From positions 1 to 64,000 of the forward strand of contig JAFAMD010000057.1 of the NCBI GenBank assembly GCA_019233755.1: DNA of 64,000 bases, given 5' to 3'. Positions 17,043 through 25,283 of this stretch are shown here, in pieces. The number at the start of each line of letters is the position of its first letter. Positions within the stretch are counted from its first letter, which is position 1. Source of the stretch: Acidobacteriaceae bacterium (lineage in GTDB: Bacteria > Acidobacteriota > Terriglobia > Bryobacterales > Bryobacteraceae). The notes under the pieces are model-generated. The model saw only the letters and a program-made list of their open reading frames with translations. It was not told the origin of the DNA and made no database searches. The translations under genes and the position numbers were made by a program.

Positions 17043-17391
17043 GCCTTGTACCCGTAGATGCGAGTTCGCCTTTCTCCGATGCTCTTTTCGTCGCTGCAGA
17101 ACGTGAAATTCGCCTTCTGTTCGCAGTTCCTCCAGTCCTAGTATTCGAATGCACCGGATTTCTGTGCATCTGTGTTTCAATTCTCTGTTACATTGCAGAG
17201 CCGTTGGTTCTGCGAGAGTTCGCGGCTTGGCATGCGGATCCATTTCCACTTTTGTGCAATGCGATTCCACCGGCACTTAAACAACCTGCGCTCCAAATAA
17301 CGGAAAACAGGATGAGAATCTCCGCCGCTGCCCTTGGCCAGCAGATTGCCGCCCCGGTCCGCGAGATTGGCGTTGTTACGGGAGGAATATC
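17043..17391. other. Intergenic region between divergent genes
   Basis: About 350 bp between the divergent aldolase and spherulin-4-like genes. It must contain promoters for both. The only clear signal is a good ribosome-binding site, GGGAGGA, about 6 bp before the ATG at 17392. An open minus-strand frame upstream of the aldolase start does not resemble any protein I know. Confidence 0.5.
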
Positions 17392-18651
17392 ATGCAGCTA
17401 CTGCGCAAGATCCGCAGGATCGCGCTTATGACAGCCCTGATAACCGGTCTGGGTCCCTATACAGCCCCTGGCCAGACGAGGCTCGCCGTGCCCTCTTACC
17501 AGAATCCCGGCACTAGCGTCTGGAATGGTTGGGCGGCTAATGGACCGGCAGCCGTCGGAATCATGGTCGTCAGCCTCAATCACGGAGACGACGAGACCTA
17601 CCATGCGTCTATATCTGACGCAATTACGCAAGCCCAGACGAAGGGCATTTACGTTCTTGGCTACACCTACACAAACTATGGAACACGCGATCCCAGCGTT
17701 GTTCGACAGAAGATCGATTCTCTCTATGAGAACTATCTCGTCGATGGCATCTTCTTTGACGAAACTCCCACAGACTGCAACGCCGCAAACCCTTTTCAGT
17801 CAAATAACTTTATCTACTATCAGGAACTTACTAATTATGTCCGCCAAAAAGAAGTGGGCGCGCGCCTGACTGTCCTGAATCCCGGCACTTACAGCCCGAG
17901 CGATTGCTGGATGTCTATCACGAACATTCTGATGAACTGGGAGAATATAGGCCTCTCCACCTATCAAAGCAGCTACGTGGATTATCCCTGGGTACACAAA
18001 TATCCGCCCGAACGTTTCTGGCACGTCCTCCTCGGCGTTCCGCAGAGCGGATTCCAGACCGCCCTCAGTCTGGCTCAGGCTCGCAACGCCGGTTGGGTCT
18101 ACATCAGCGACAGCCCCAACAATGCCTACAACCAGCTCCCCGTCTACTGGAGCGCCGAGACTTCCGCGATAACCCAGCAAGGCGTCCAGGCGCCTTATGC
18201 CACCTCCTGGCCTGACTCAAGCAGCCCCAGCGGCACAACACTCAATGGTCGTGTGTCGTTTCGCTGGCGCGCCATCAATGGCGCAGTCTGGCAGATCTTC
18301 CTCGATACCGACCAGAACGCCCAAACCGGCTATCGCCACGCCAACCTTTCCGTAGGCTCCGAATATATGGTGCAAGCCTCTTCATCGGGCGAAACGCACG
18401 TTTATCGCTACGCCGGCTTGGGAACAGATTGGAACTGGACCGAAGTGGCGGCCAATGCCCAGGCGGCATTCCCCGACCCCGGCATTAATCTTGTCATGTT
18501 TGACCGCGCTGCATTAGGCGCAACCACGTCTCTGAACTACCAGATCGAATCTCTGGATGCGAGCTACAACCTGCTTTATCCGAGCTACGTAATCCCGCTG
18601 AGCTTGAATAACACCGGGTTTGTATACGACATCCTGAATCATCCCCAGTAG
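17392..18651 (+). CDS. Spherulin-4-like secreted glycoside hydrolase
   Basis: A 419-aa secreted protein. The signal peptide (LMTALITGLGPYTAPGQ) is followed by a spherulin-4-type TIM barrel: LAVPSYQNPGTSVWNGW, GIYVLGYTYTNYGTRD and the catalytic-type VDGIFFDETPTD near residue 122. Relatives in GH135 and GH166 cut alpha-1,4-linked galactosaminogalactan. Residues 270-419 are a separate beta-rich domain (VWQIFLDTDQNAQTGYRH) of the kind found after carbohydrate-active domains. A strong Shine-Dalgarno precedes the ATG. The exact polysaccharide is not known. Confidence 0.72.
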   Translation: MQLLRKIRRIALMTALITGLGPYTAPGQTRLAVPSYQNPGTSVWNGWAANGPAAVGIMVVSLNHGDDETYHASISDAITQAQTKGIYVLGYTYTNYGTRDPSVVRQKIDSLYENYLVDGIFFDETPTDCNAANPFQSNNFIYYQELTNYVRQKEVGARLTVLNPGTYSPSDCWMSITNILMNWENIGLSTYQSSYVDYPWVHKYPPERFWHVLLGVPQSGFQTALSLAQARNAGWVYISDSPNNAYNQLPVYWSAETSAITQQGVQAPYATSWPDSSSPSGTTLNGRVSFRWRAINGAVWQIFLDTDQNAQTGYRHANLSVGSEYMVQASSSGETHVYRYAGLGTDWNWTEVAANAQAAFPDPGINLVMFDRAALGATTSLNYQIESLDASYNLLYPSYVIPLSLNNTGFVYDILNHPQ

Positions 18652-18714
18652 CTTCGGTATCTAGCTGATTCTACACGAGAAATGAATTCAGAAGGTCCGT
18701 TGCCTACGCCATTC

Positions 18715-18749
18715 GGAAACGGGGACTGACACTATCGGTCCTCATTTCC
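18715..18749. repeat. Imperfect palindrome with GGGGACTGACAC core
   Basis: GGAAACGGGGAC and GGTCCTCATTTCC form an imperfect stem of about 12 bp around a TGACACTATC-type loop. It lies between the spherulin-4-like gene and alaS. It may work as a weak terminator but has no T-run. Its form suggests a dispersed palindromic repeat. Confidence 0.4.
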
Positions 18750-18832
18750 AGCTCACCAGCCGGCGACACCGGGAAAGTTCGTTTCGCAAAAAGCTGTCCA
18801 CGCCCGCCCGGATGCGAAACTAAAAGGGAATA

Positions 18833-21460
18833 ATGACTGGAAACGAAATCCGGGCGAAGTTTCTCGAATATTTCGCCGGGCAGGGCCACCGCGTGGTTCG
18901 CAGCTCGTCCCTGGTGCCCGCCAACGACCCCACTCTGCTCTTCACCAACGCAGGAATGAATCAGTTCAAGGAGGTTTTCCTTGGGCTGGAGAAGCGCGAC
19001 TATTCGCGCGCCACCTCCTCCCAGAAGTGCGTCCGGGCCGGCGGGAAACACAACGACCTCGATAATGTGGGCTATACACGCCGCCACCACACGTTCTTCG
19101 AGATGCTCGGGAATTTTTCTTTCGGCGACTACTTCAAAAAAGACGCCATCGCGTTCGGCTGGGAGCTGGTCACCAGTCCCAAGTGGTATAGCCTCCCGAA
19201 AGACAAGCTGTATGTCACGATTTTCCGCGAAGACGACGAAGCCGAAGAGCTGTGGCAGAGGGTCGCTGGGGTCTCAAAGGACCGCATCTTTCGTCTGGAT
19301 GAGAAGGACAATTTCTGGCAGATGGGCGAGACCGGCCCCTGTGGGCCGTGCTCGGAAATTCACTACGATCTGGGTCCTGAAGCGGCTGAAAAAGGCCGGG
19401 AGCGCGAGAAGTTTCCATCTGATGCCGGGGGGCGCTTCGTCGAGATCTGGAACCTCGTGTTCATGCAGTACGATCGTGCGCTCGACGGCACGCTGACGCC
19501 CCTGCCGCGTCCATCCATCGATACCGGCATGGGACTTGAGCGCGTGGCGGCGGTTCTGCAAGGTCATCTCTCGAACTACGACACCGACCTGGTCCGCCCG
19601 ATTATCGAGCACGCGGCCGATCTGTTGAAAGTTAGGCCCGGCACGAGCGAGCGGACAGATGTTTCACTGCGAATCAATGCGGATCACGCCAGGGCGACCG
19701 CCTTCCTGATCCATGACGGCGTGGTTCCTTCCAACGAAGGCCGCGGCTATGTGCTGCGCAAAATCATGCGCCGCGCCATGCGCAACGGCCGTCTGATCGG
19801 TGCCGCCGAACCCTATCTCCACAAACTTACCGGATTCGTCGCGGAACTCATGAAACCTGCCTATCCGGAATTGCAGGAAAGCGTGGAGCGCGTCGCCCGC
19901 ATCGTGCGCGACGAAGAAGGCCGTTACGCTTCAACGTTCCAGGTCGCCGAGCGCTTCTTCCTCGATGAAGCGAAGTCGGCGCTGAACAGCGTGCTGCCCG
20001 GCGCCGCCGCGTTCAAGCTATACGACACTTACGGCCTTGCGCTGGATGAGCAGGAGGAGATGGCGCGAGAGTTCGGTCTCACCATCGACCAGGACGGTTT
20101 CGCCGCGGAAATGGAGAAACAGCGGGCTCGCGCCCGTGCGAGTTGGAAAGGCGCGGATAAGGCCCAGATCGCGGATGTCTATAAAGATCTGCCGCCTGTG
20201 GAGTTCATCGGCCGCGAAACGTTGGAGGCGCCGGTCGAAGTCGCCAGGCTGATCGTCGATAAGAAGCCAGTCGATCTCGTCGAACAGGGCGCCGCTGAGA
20301 TTGTCTTTCCCAAGACGCCGTTTTACGCAGAATCGGGCGGCCAGGTCGGCGATACCGGCCTGTTGCTCAACGCCGAAACCCGCGAGAAAGTAGCCGTGAT
20401 TGAAGGCGCATACAAGCCGGCGCCGTCGACGATGGTGCAAACGATCCACGTTCTGCAGCCCATCCGCGCCGGCGACAAGTTAATCGGCATCGTCGATCGT
20501 CCTCTGCGCGGCGCTACCATGCGCAATCACACCGCGACCCATCTGCTGCACGCCGCCCTTCGCCAGGTTCTCGGTTCGCACGTGAAACAGGCCGGCAGTG
20601 TGGTCGAACCCGGCAGGCTGCGTTTCGACTTCAGCCATTACTCTGCCATGACGGAAGACGAAATCGCCGAGGTCGAGCGCATCGTCAACCAGCAGATTCT
20701 GGCGAATACGGAAGTCGTTACGAATATCATGACTCTCGACGACGCGCTGGCGACCGGCGCCATGGCGCTCTTCGGCGAGAAGTACGGCGATAGCGTGCGC
20801 GTCGTCAGCATTCCGGATTTCAGCCGCGAACTGTGCGGCGGCACGCACGTGCGCCGCACCGGCGACATCGGTCTGTTCAAGATCGTGTACGAAGGCAGCA
20901 TTTCCGCCGGTGTGCGGCGTATCGAAGCCATAACCGGTGAAGGTGCACTCGAACGTTTCCAGGACGCTACCGCGCAGCTCACAAAAGCGAGCGCGCTGTT
21001 GCACGTCTCGGGCAGCGGAGTTCTCGATCACGTCGAAAAGCTTCTCGAGCATCATCGCGCGCTCGAGCGCCAGGTTGAGCAACTCAAAACGCGCCTGGCT
21101 CATCAACAGGTAGAGAAGCTGAAAGGCCGCGTTCTGAACGGAGCAACCGTGCTTGCCGAGAAGGTAGAGGGCTTGGATTCAAAACAGCTTCGAACACTTG
21201 CCGACTCGCTGCGCAACAAGTGGGGCAGCGCCGTTATCGTGATCGCTTCCGTGAACGATGCTAACGTCTCGATTGTATCGGCGGTGAGCAAAGATCTCAC
21301 CGGCAAAGTACAGGCTGGCAAACTCGTCGGCGAAGTCGCCCGAGCCATCGGCGGTAAGGGCGGCGGCAGGCCGGATATGGCGGAGGGCGCCGGAAAAGAT
21401 CCGGCTTCCCTGCCTGCGGCGCTCGAAGACGTGTACGAAAAGGTCGAAGCGCTTCTCTGA
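18833..21460 (+). CDS. alaS: Alanyl-tRNA synthetase
   Basis: An 875-aa enzyme of normal length charging tRNA-Ala. The class II catalytic core occupies the N-terminus (GNEIRAKFLEYFAGQGHRVV; motif 2 region RRHHTFFEMLGNFSFGDYF). The editing domain holds the zinc site NHTATHLLHAAL near residue 565 and the CGGTHV motif near residue 668. The C-Ala domain ends with KGGGRPDMAEGAGKD. The cognate tRNA-Ala(GGC) is also in this window at 57950. No T-box or other leader structure is visible upstream. Confidence 0.97.
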   Translation: MTGNEIRAKFLEYFAGQGHRVVRSSSLVPANDPTLLFTNAGMNQFKEVFLGLEKRDYSRATSSQKCVRAGGKHNDLDNVGYTRRHHTFFEMLGNFSFGDYFKKDAIAFGWELVTSPKWYSLPKDKLYVTIFREDDEAEELWQRVAGVSKDRIFRLDEKDNFWQMGETGPCGPCSEIHYDLGPEAAEKGREREKFPSDAGGRFVEIWNLVFMQYDRALDGTLTPLPRPSIDTGMGLERVAAVLQGHLSNYDTDLVRPIIEHAADLLKVRPGTSERTDVSLRINADHARATAFLIHDGVVPSNEGRGYVLRKIMRRAMRNGRLIGAAEPYLHKLTGFVAELMKPAYPELQESVERVARIVRDEEGRYASTFQVAERFFLDEAKSALNSVLPGAAAFKLYDTYGLALDEQEEMAREFGLTIDQDGFAAEMEKQRARARASWKGADKAQIADVYKDLPPVEFIGRETLEAPVEVARLIVDKKPVDLVEQGAAEIVFPKTPFYAESGGQVGDTGLLLNAETREKVAVIEGAYKPAPSTMVQTIHVLQPIRAGDKLIGIVDRPLRGATMRNHTATHLLHAALRQVLGSHVKQAGSVVEPGRLRFDFSHYSAMTEDEIAEVERIVNQQILANTEVVTNIMTLDDALATGAMALFGEKYGDSVRVVSIPDFSRELCGGTHVRRTGDIGLFKIVYEGSISAGVRRIEAITGEGALERFQDATAQLTKASALLHVSGSGVLDHVEKLLEHHRALERQVEQLKTRLAHQQVEKLKGRVLNGATVLAEKVEGLDSKQLRTLADSLRNKWGSAVIVIASVNDANVSIVSAVSKDLTGKVQAGKLVGEVARAIGGKGGGRPDMAEGAGKDPASLPAALEDVYEKVEALL

Positions 21461-21488
21461 TTACATCTGGTCGGGGTGAAGAAGATTA

Positions 21489-22481
21489 GTGGAACAGTGT
21501 GATGTAGCCATAGTCGGGGCCGGTCCCACCGGCCTCGCTTGCGGGATCGAATTGCAGAAGCGAGGTTTGTCCGCCGTGCTTTTCGACAAGGGGTGCGTGG
21601 TGAACTCGATCTATCACTATCCCACCAACCTTGTCTTCTTCACCACGCCCGAACTTCTCGAAATAGGCGACATCCCCATGACATCGCTGAATGAGAAGCC
21701 GGGCCGGACGGAGGCATTGAAGTACTACCGGCGCGTGGCCGACCATTACAGCCTCAACGTCCATCAATACGAGCGCGTTCTGGGCTTCGACGGCTCGGAT
21801 GGCAACTTCACTCTTCGCACACAAAACAAGACCGGTGACGATTTCTGTTACTCGGCTCGCAAGATCATTCTCGCGACGGGTTATTACGACATCCCGAACA
21901 GGTTGAATGTGCCTGGAGAGGAGCTTGAAAAAGTTATCCACTATTACCGCGAAGCGCATCCCTATTACAACCACGACGTCGTCATCGTGGGCGCGAAGAA
22001 CTCCGCCTGCATCGCCGCCCTGGAACTGTTCTGGACAGGAGCACGCGTCACGCTGGTACACCGCGGCGCCGGCATCTCGAACAACGTCAAATACTGGATC
22101 AGGCCAAACATTGAAAACCGCATCAAGAACGGTGAGGTGAGAGCGTATTTCCACAGCAGTGTGAAGGAAATCCGCCCGCACGATGTCGTCCTGAATACGC
22201 GCGAAGGCGAGGTCGTTCTCAAAAACGATTTTGTCTTCGCAATGACAGGCTACCGGCCGGATTTCGAATTCATGGCCGAGCACGGCATCCACTTGGACCA
22301 CGGGACTTCGAAGCCAATCACTGATCCCTACACTCTCGAGAGTGAGCGGCGCGGCGTATATCTTGCGGGTGTGATCGTGGCCGGCACCCATACGAACGAA
22401 ATCTTTATCGAGAACGGACGATTCCACGGAAAGGTAATCGCCGAAGCGATCGAGAAAAGCATCGTATCCGGCACCGCCTAG
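21489..22481 (+). CDS. ypdA: YpdA-type FAD/NAD(P) oxidoreductase (putative bacillithiol disulfide reductase)
   Basis: A 330-aa flavoprotein of the YpdA (Bdr) family, thought to reduce oxidised bacillithiol with NADPH. The FAD-binding motif VAIVGAGPTGLACGIELQKR is at the N-terminus, the family segment YHYPTNLVFFTTPELLEIGD near residue 42, and the second nucleotide motif VVIVGAKNSACIAALELFW near residue 165. Unlike thioredoxin reductase it has no CxxC. It starts with GTG 28 bp after alaS. Bacillithiol synthesis genes are not in this window, so the redox partner is inferred. Confidence 0.85.
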   Translation: MEQCDVAIVGAGPTGLACGIELQKRGLSAVLFDKGCVVNSIYHYPTNLVFFTTPELLEIGDIPMTSLNEKPGRTEALKYYRRVADHYSLNVHQYERVLGFDGSDGNFTLRTQNKTGDDFCYSARKIILATGYYDIPNRLNVPGEELEKVIHYYREAHPYYNHDVVIVGAKNSACIAALELFWTGARVTLVHRGAGISNNVKYWIRPNIENRIKNGEVRAYFHSSVKEIRPHDVVLNTREGEVVLKNDFVFAMTGYRPDFEFMAEHGIHLDHGTSKPITDPYTLESERRGVYLAGVIVAGTHTNEIFIENGRFHGKVIAEAIEKSIVSGTA

Positions 22482-22564
22482 CATTCTCTGCACGCAGTAA
22501 GTAAGCGGCACACCAGATTCAGCTATCAATTTCGGCACGACCGGCATAAACTGTCCAGAGAACA

Positions 22565-23896
22565 ATGCCGACATCCCGTAGAGAATTCCTTCGTGCCGGG
22601 ACTGCCACTGCTGCAGCCGTTCTAGCCGCACAAGCCGCTCCGCCGGCTTCCGCCGCGACGGTTATCGGAATGCAGTTTGAACGCGTAAATCCGCGCCTCG
22701 GACTGATTGGAACCGGCGGCCGTGGAACGGCCCTGCTAGAGAATTTCCTCGCCGCCGACGTGCAAGTGAATGCGTTGTGCGACATTGTGCCGGACAAAGC
22801 CAAGCATGCTCAGTCGCTCGTGACTCAGGCCGGACAGAAAGCGCCGGAGTTATACACCGACGGCGATCACGCGTTCGAAAATCTCGTTGCGCGCGCGGAT
22901 CTCGATCTCGTCGTCATCGCGACGCCCTGGCGCTGGCACGTGCCCATGGCGGTCGCCGCACTGCGCCAGGGGAAGCACGTCGCTACAGAGGTGCCTGCCG
23001 CAACCACTATCGAGGAATGCTGGCAGCTCGTCGACACCTCAGAGAAGACGCGCCGCCACTGCGTTATGCTCGAAAACTGCTGCTACGGCGAGAATGAAAC
23101 GCTCGTCCTTGGCATGGTTCGCGCCGGGCTGTTCGGCGACCTGCTGTATGGCGAGGCTGCATACATCCACGATCTCCGGGAAGAACTGTTCTCTAATCAG
23201 GGCGAAGGTCTCTGGCGCCGCACCGTGCATACCGAGCGCGATGGCAATCTATATCCCACTCACGGCCTCGGGCCCGTCGCAAACTACATGGGCATTAATC
23301 GCGGCGATCGTTTTGATTATCTGGTTTCGATGAGCACGCCTGCTCGCGGCCTGGCGGAATATCGTGCGGCACACATTCCTCCCGGCGATGCCAAGTGGAA
23401 AGAGCGCTACATCGATGGCGACATGAACACTTCTCTCATCAAAACCGCCAATGGACTCACCATTAACCTGCAGCACGATGTCTCAAACCCGCACCCCTAT
23501 GACCGTCTGAACACGATTGCAGGCACCAAGGGCGTCTTCAAGGATTACCCTCCGCGTATCTATTTCGACGGCCAGCCGGGCGGCGAAAACTACGGCAGCA
23601 TCGAGCCGTACAAGGCGCAATACGAAAATCCGCTCTGGAAAAAACAAGGCGAAATAGCCCGCAAGCTCGGCGGCCACGGCGGGATGGATTTCATCGAGTG
23701 CTACCGGTTAACCGAGTGCATGCGCCAGGGACTTGCACCCGATCTCGACGTGTACGATGCAGCCGCGTGGTCCGCGCCCGGGCCGCTCAGCCGCGAATCC
23801 ATCGCGCAGGGCAGCGCGCCTGTCAAGTTCCCGGACTTCACGCGCGGCAAGTGGAAGGAACGCAAAGGCTCGCCTATCGCGTCGATTGAGATCTGA
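22565..23896 (+). CDS. GH109-type Gfo/Idh/MocA family protein, Tat-exported
   Basis: A 443-aa protein with a twin-arginine signal (SRREFLRAGTATAAAVLAAQ) and an NAD-binding Gfo/Idh/MocA domain (LGLIGTGGRGTALLENFLAA). The middle carries the GH109 hallmark segments EVPAATTIEECWQLVD and MLENCCYGENETLVL, then YPTHGLGPVANYMGINRGDR. GH109 enzymes remove alpha-N-acetylgalactosamine by an NAD-dependent redox mechanism. The spherulin-4-like gene 4 kb away belongs to a related substrate class. The 3' end overlaps the convergent DUF2127 gene by 23 bp. Confidence 0.82.
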   Translation: MPTSRREFLRAGTATAAAVLAAQAAPPASAATVIGMQFERVNPRLGLIGTGGRGTALLENFLAADVQVNALCDIVPDKAKHAQSLVTQAGQKAPELYTDGDHAFENLVARADLDLVVIATPWRWHVPMAVAALRQGKHVATEVPAATTIEECWQLVDTSEKTRRHCVMLENCCYGENETLVLGMVRAGLFGDLLYGEAAYIHDLREELFSNQGEGLWRRTVHTERDGNLYPTHGLGPVANYMGINRGDRFDYLVSMSTPARGLAEYRAAHIPPGDAKWKERYIDGDMNTSLIKTANGLTINLQHDVSNPHPYDRLNTIAGTKGVFKDYPPRIYFDGQPGGENYGSIEPYKAQYENPLWKKQGEIARKLGGHGGMDFIECYRLTECMRQGLAPDLDVYDAAAWSAPGPLSRESIAQGSAPVKFPDFTRGKWKERKGSPIASIEI

Positions 23897-24413
23897 TGCT
23901 GGGGTTGAAAACGCCCCCATAGTCCCGGACGCGGATATACAGCATATAAAGAATCACGACGATATTCGTCGCGAGTATTCCGACGTGTTGCCAGCTCGGC
24001 CTTTCCGCTACTTTCAAAAGCTCCCACGGGAGGTAGAGTGCTCCCGACAGCAGCGCAAACCACTCTGCCCAAACCCGCCGGTGCCAAAGGCCCCACCCTT
24101 CGATGAATCGGACCGCCGGGTAGATTATGATCGCAAGAAGCAGAGTCCATACATGCGCATCTGAAAATCTGGAAGCCGCATTGAGGATCATATGCCCGAG
24201 CCGCCGGTCAGTGTCGATGTGCAAGTGATAGAGCAGATTCTCGGCAAAGTCCTCAGCATGCGAGTGTACTGAAAGCAGCGCTATCCCCAGGACGAGGACG
24301 ACAATTCCTTTCAGCGCCTCAAACGTCGCGACGGCTCGTAGCCCGGCTGTGCTTGCGAGGGAGTCTACTGCCGGCGGTACGTGGTGCGAGTGCTGGCTGG
24401 TCTGCGTCGCCAT
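23874..24413 (-). CDS. DUF2127 family membrane protein
   Basis: A 179-aa protein with four hydrophobic segments and the DUF2127 pattern: LRAVATFEALKGIVVLVLGI near the start, YPAVRFIEGWGLWHRRVWAEW in the middle and a final membrane segment. The N-terminal 20 residues are polar and His-rich. The function of the family is not known. It is convergent with the GH109 gene and divergent from the lysozyme-like gene, so neighbours give no clue. Confidence 0.75.
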   Translation of the reverse strand: MATQTSQHSHHVPPAVDSLASTAGLRAVATFEALKGIVVLVLGIALLSVHSHAEDFAENLLYHLHIDTDRRLGHMILNAASRFSDAHVWTLLLAIIIYPAVRFIEGWGLWHRRVWAEWFALLSGALYLPWELLKVAERPSWQHVGILATNIVVILYMLYIRVRDYGGVFNPSIRSQSTR

Positions 24414-24480
24414 GCCATAAGTATGACCCTGCGGCGCGAAATATGTTCTGCAGGGTTTTTATTCAGTACACTGACTGCGA

Positions 24481-25095
24481 GTGGCTCGAAGTACCGTAGA
24501 AACACCGGCGCGGCGCCGGAGCAAGAATGCCGCATCCGCCCGTAAACGCAGCGCACGCAGCAAGGCCGGCCTGGTCCTGCCACCCCGACGCGGCCCGAAT
24601 GTGATGCTCAGTGCGCTCGCCGTCTTGTCGGGATTGTTCCTGGTGTGGCTCGCATACGACCTGCATGTTCAATACACCTTCAGCCTGCAGTCTCCCATCC
24701 GGCTTCGCTTTCAATGGCCCCTTGTCGTAGAGCCCCGTACGCGTTCGGAAGATGCGTATGAAGCTCAAATCGATCAGCGGCATCCATTGACTGCCTACCA
24801 GCAGTACGCCTGCCGCAAATTCGGTTCCGCGTGCCGAGTAGCGCTCGCGATCCAACGAGCGGAGAATCCGCAGGGCAAATGTGAGATCTATCACTACAAC
24901 TCGAACGGCACGCTGGATTGGGGCTATTTTCAGATCAACACAGTCCATCTGCAGCGGCCCGGCCTAAATTTGCGAGACCTGCTGGATTGCAAAGCGAACA
25001 TCGACTTTGCTTACGAACTGTATATCGAGAGGCAGGGGTTCACGCCCTGGAGCACCTATAATAGCGGCGCCTATCGAAAGTTTCTGCACCCCTGA
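24481..25095 (+). CDS. Membrane-anchored lysozyme-like (transglycosylase SLT) protein
   Basis: A 204-aa protein. Residues 1-38 are very basic and Arg/Lys/Ala rich, then one membrane helix (NVMLSALAVLSGLFLVWLAY) and an extracytoplasmic domain of about 120 residues. That domain has lysozyme-like features: ALAIQRAENPQG, with a candidate catalytic Glu, DWGYFQINTVH as in SLT motif GLFQI, and FTPWSTYNSGAYRKFL at the end. It should cut or bind peptidoglycan glycan strands. The start is a GTG. It is monocistronic and faces pgi across the structured intergenic RNA region. Confidence 0.7.
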   Translation: MARSTVETPARRRSKNAASARKRSARSKAGLVLPPRRGPNVMLSALAVLSGLFLVWLAYDLHVQYTFSLQSPIRLRFQWPLVVEPRTRSEDAYEAQIDQRHPLTAYQQYACRKFGSACRVALAIQRAENPQGKCEIYHYNSNGTLDWGYFQINTVHLQRPGLNLRDLLDCKANIDFAYELYIERQGFTPWSTYNSGAYRKFLHP

Positions 25096-25185
25096 CCGGC
25101 TACAAAAATTTATATTTGATTACGGAAACATTACAGTTTTTCGTAGCTAGTGACAATATTTGAGGTAAACTGGGTAACAAATCGG

Positions 25186-25260
25186 GTGTCGGTTGCACAC
25201 ACAACCGTTCATCCTCCTCCGACACAGCAAGGGTCCGGGTGTTCATCCTGGGCCTTTGCT
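25186..25260. ncRNA. Candidate structured RNA, two adjacent hairpins sharing GTTCATCCT
   Basis: Hairpin 1 is closed by GTGTCGG (25186-25192) and CCGACAC (25219-25225), with an internal GGTTG/CAACC stem and a single-stranded CATCCTCCTCC stretch able to pair with Shine-Dalgarno sequence. Hairpin 2 (25226-25260) has a 14-bp stem with three wobble pairs and a 7-nt loop. Both contain GTTCATCCT. There is no T-run on either side, and the genes on both sides are convergent, so strand and transcription are undecided. A paired convergent terminator is the main alternative. Confidence 0.4.
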
Positions 25261-25283
25261 GGAAACAAATGATGCCCTGTGGC

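Noticed and set aside
17043-17276. Extended N-terminus of the class II aldolase
   Set aside because: The extra 78 residues are Cys/Arg-rich and unlike the family; the ATG at 17042 gives a normal start.
18652-18832. T-box or other leader upstream of alaS
   Set aside because: No T-box antiterminator sequence is seen, only an imperfect palindrome of repeat type.
21486-22631. Long minus-strand open frame (381 aa) antisense to ypdA
   Set aside because: It has no family-like sequence and mirrors the codon use of the strongly supported YpdA gene on the other strand.
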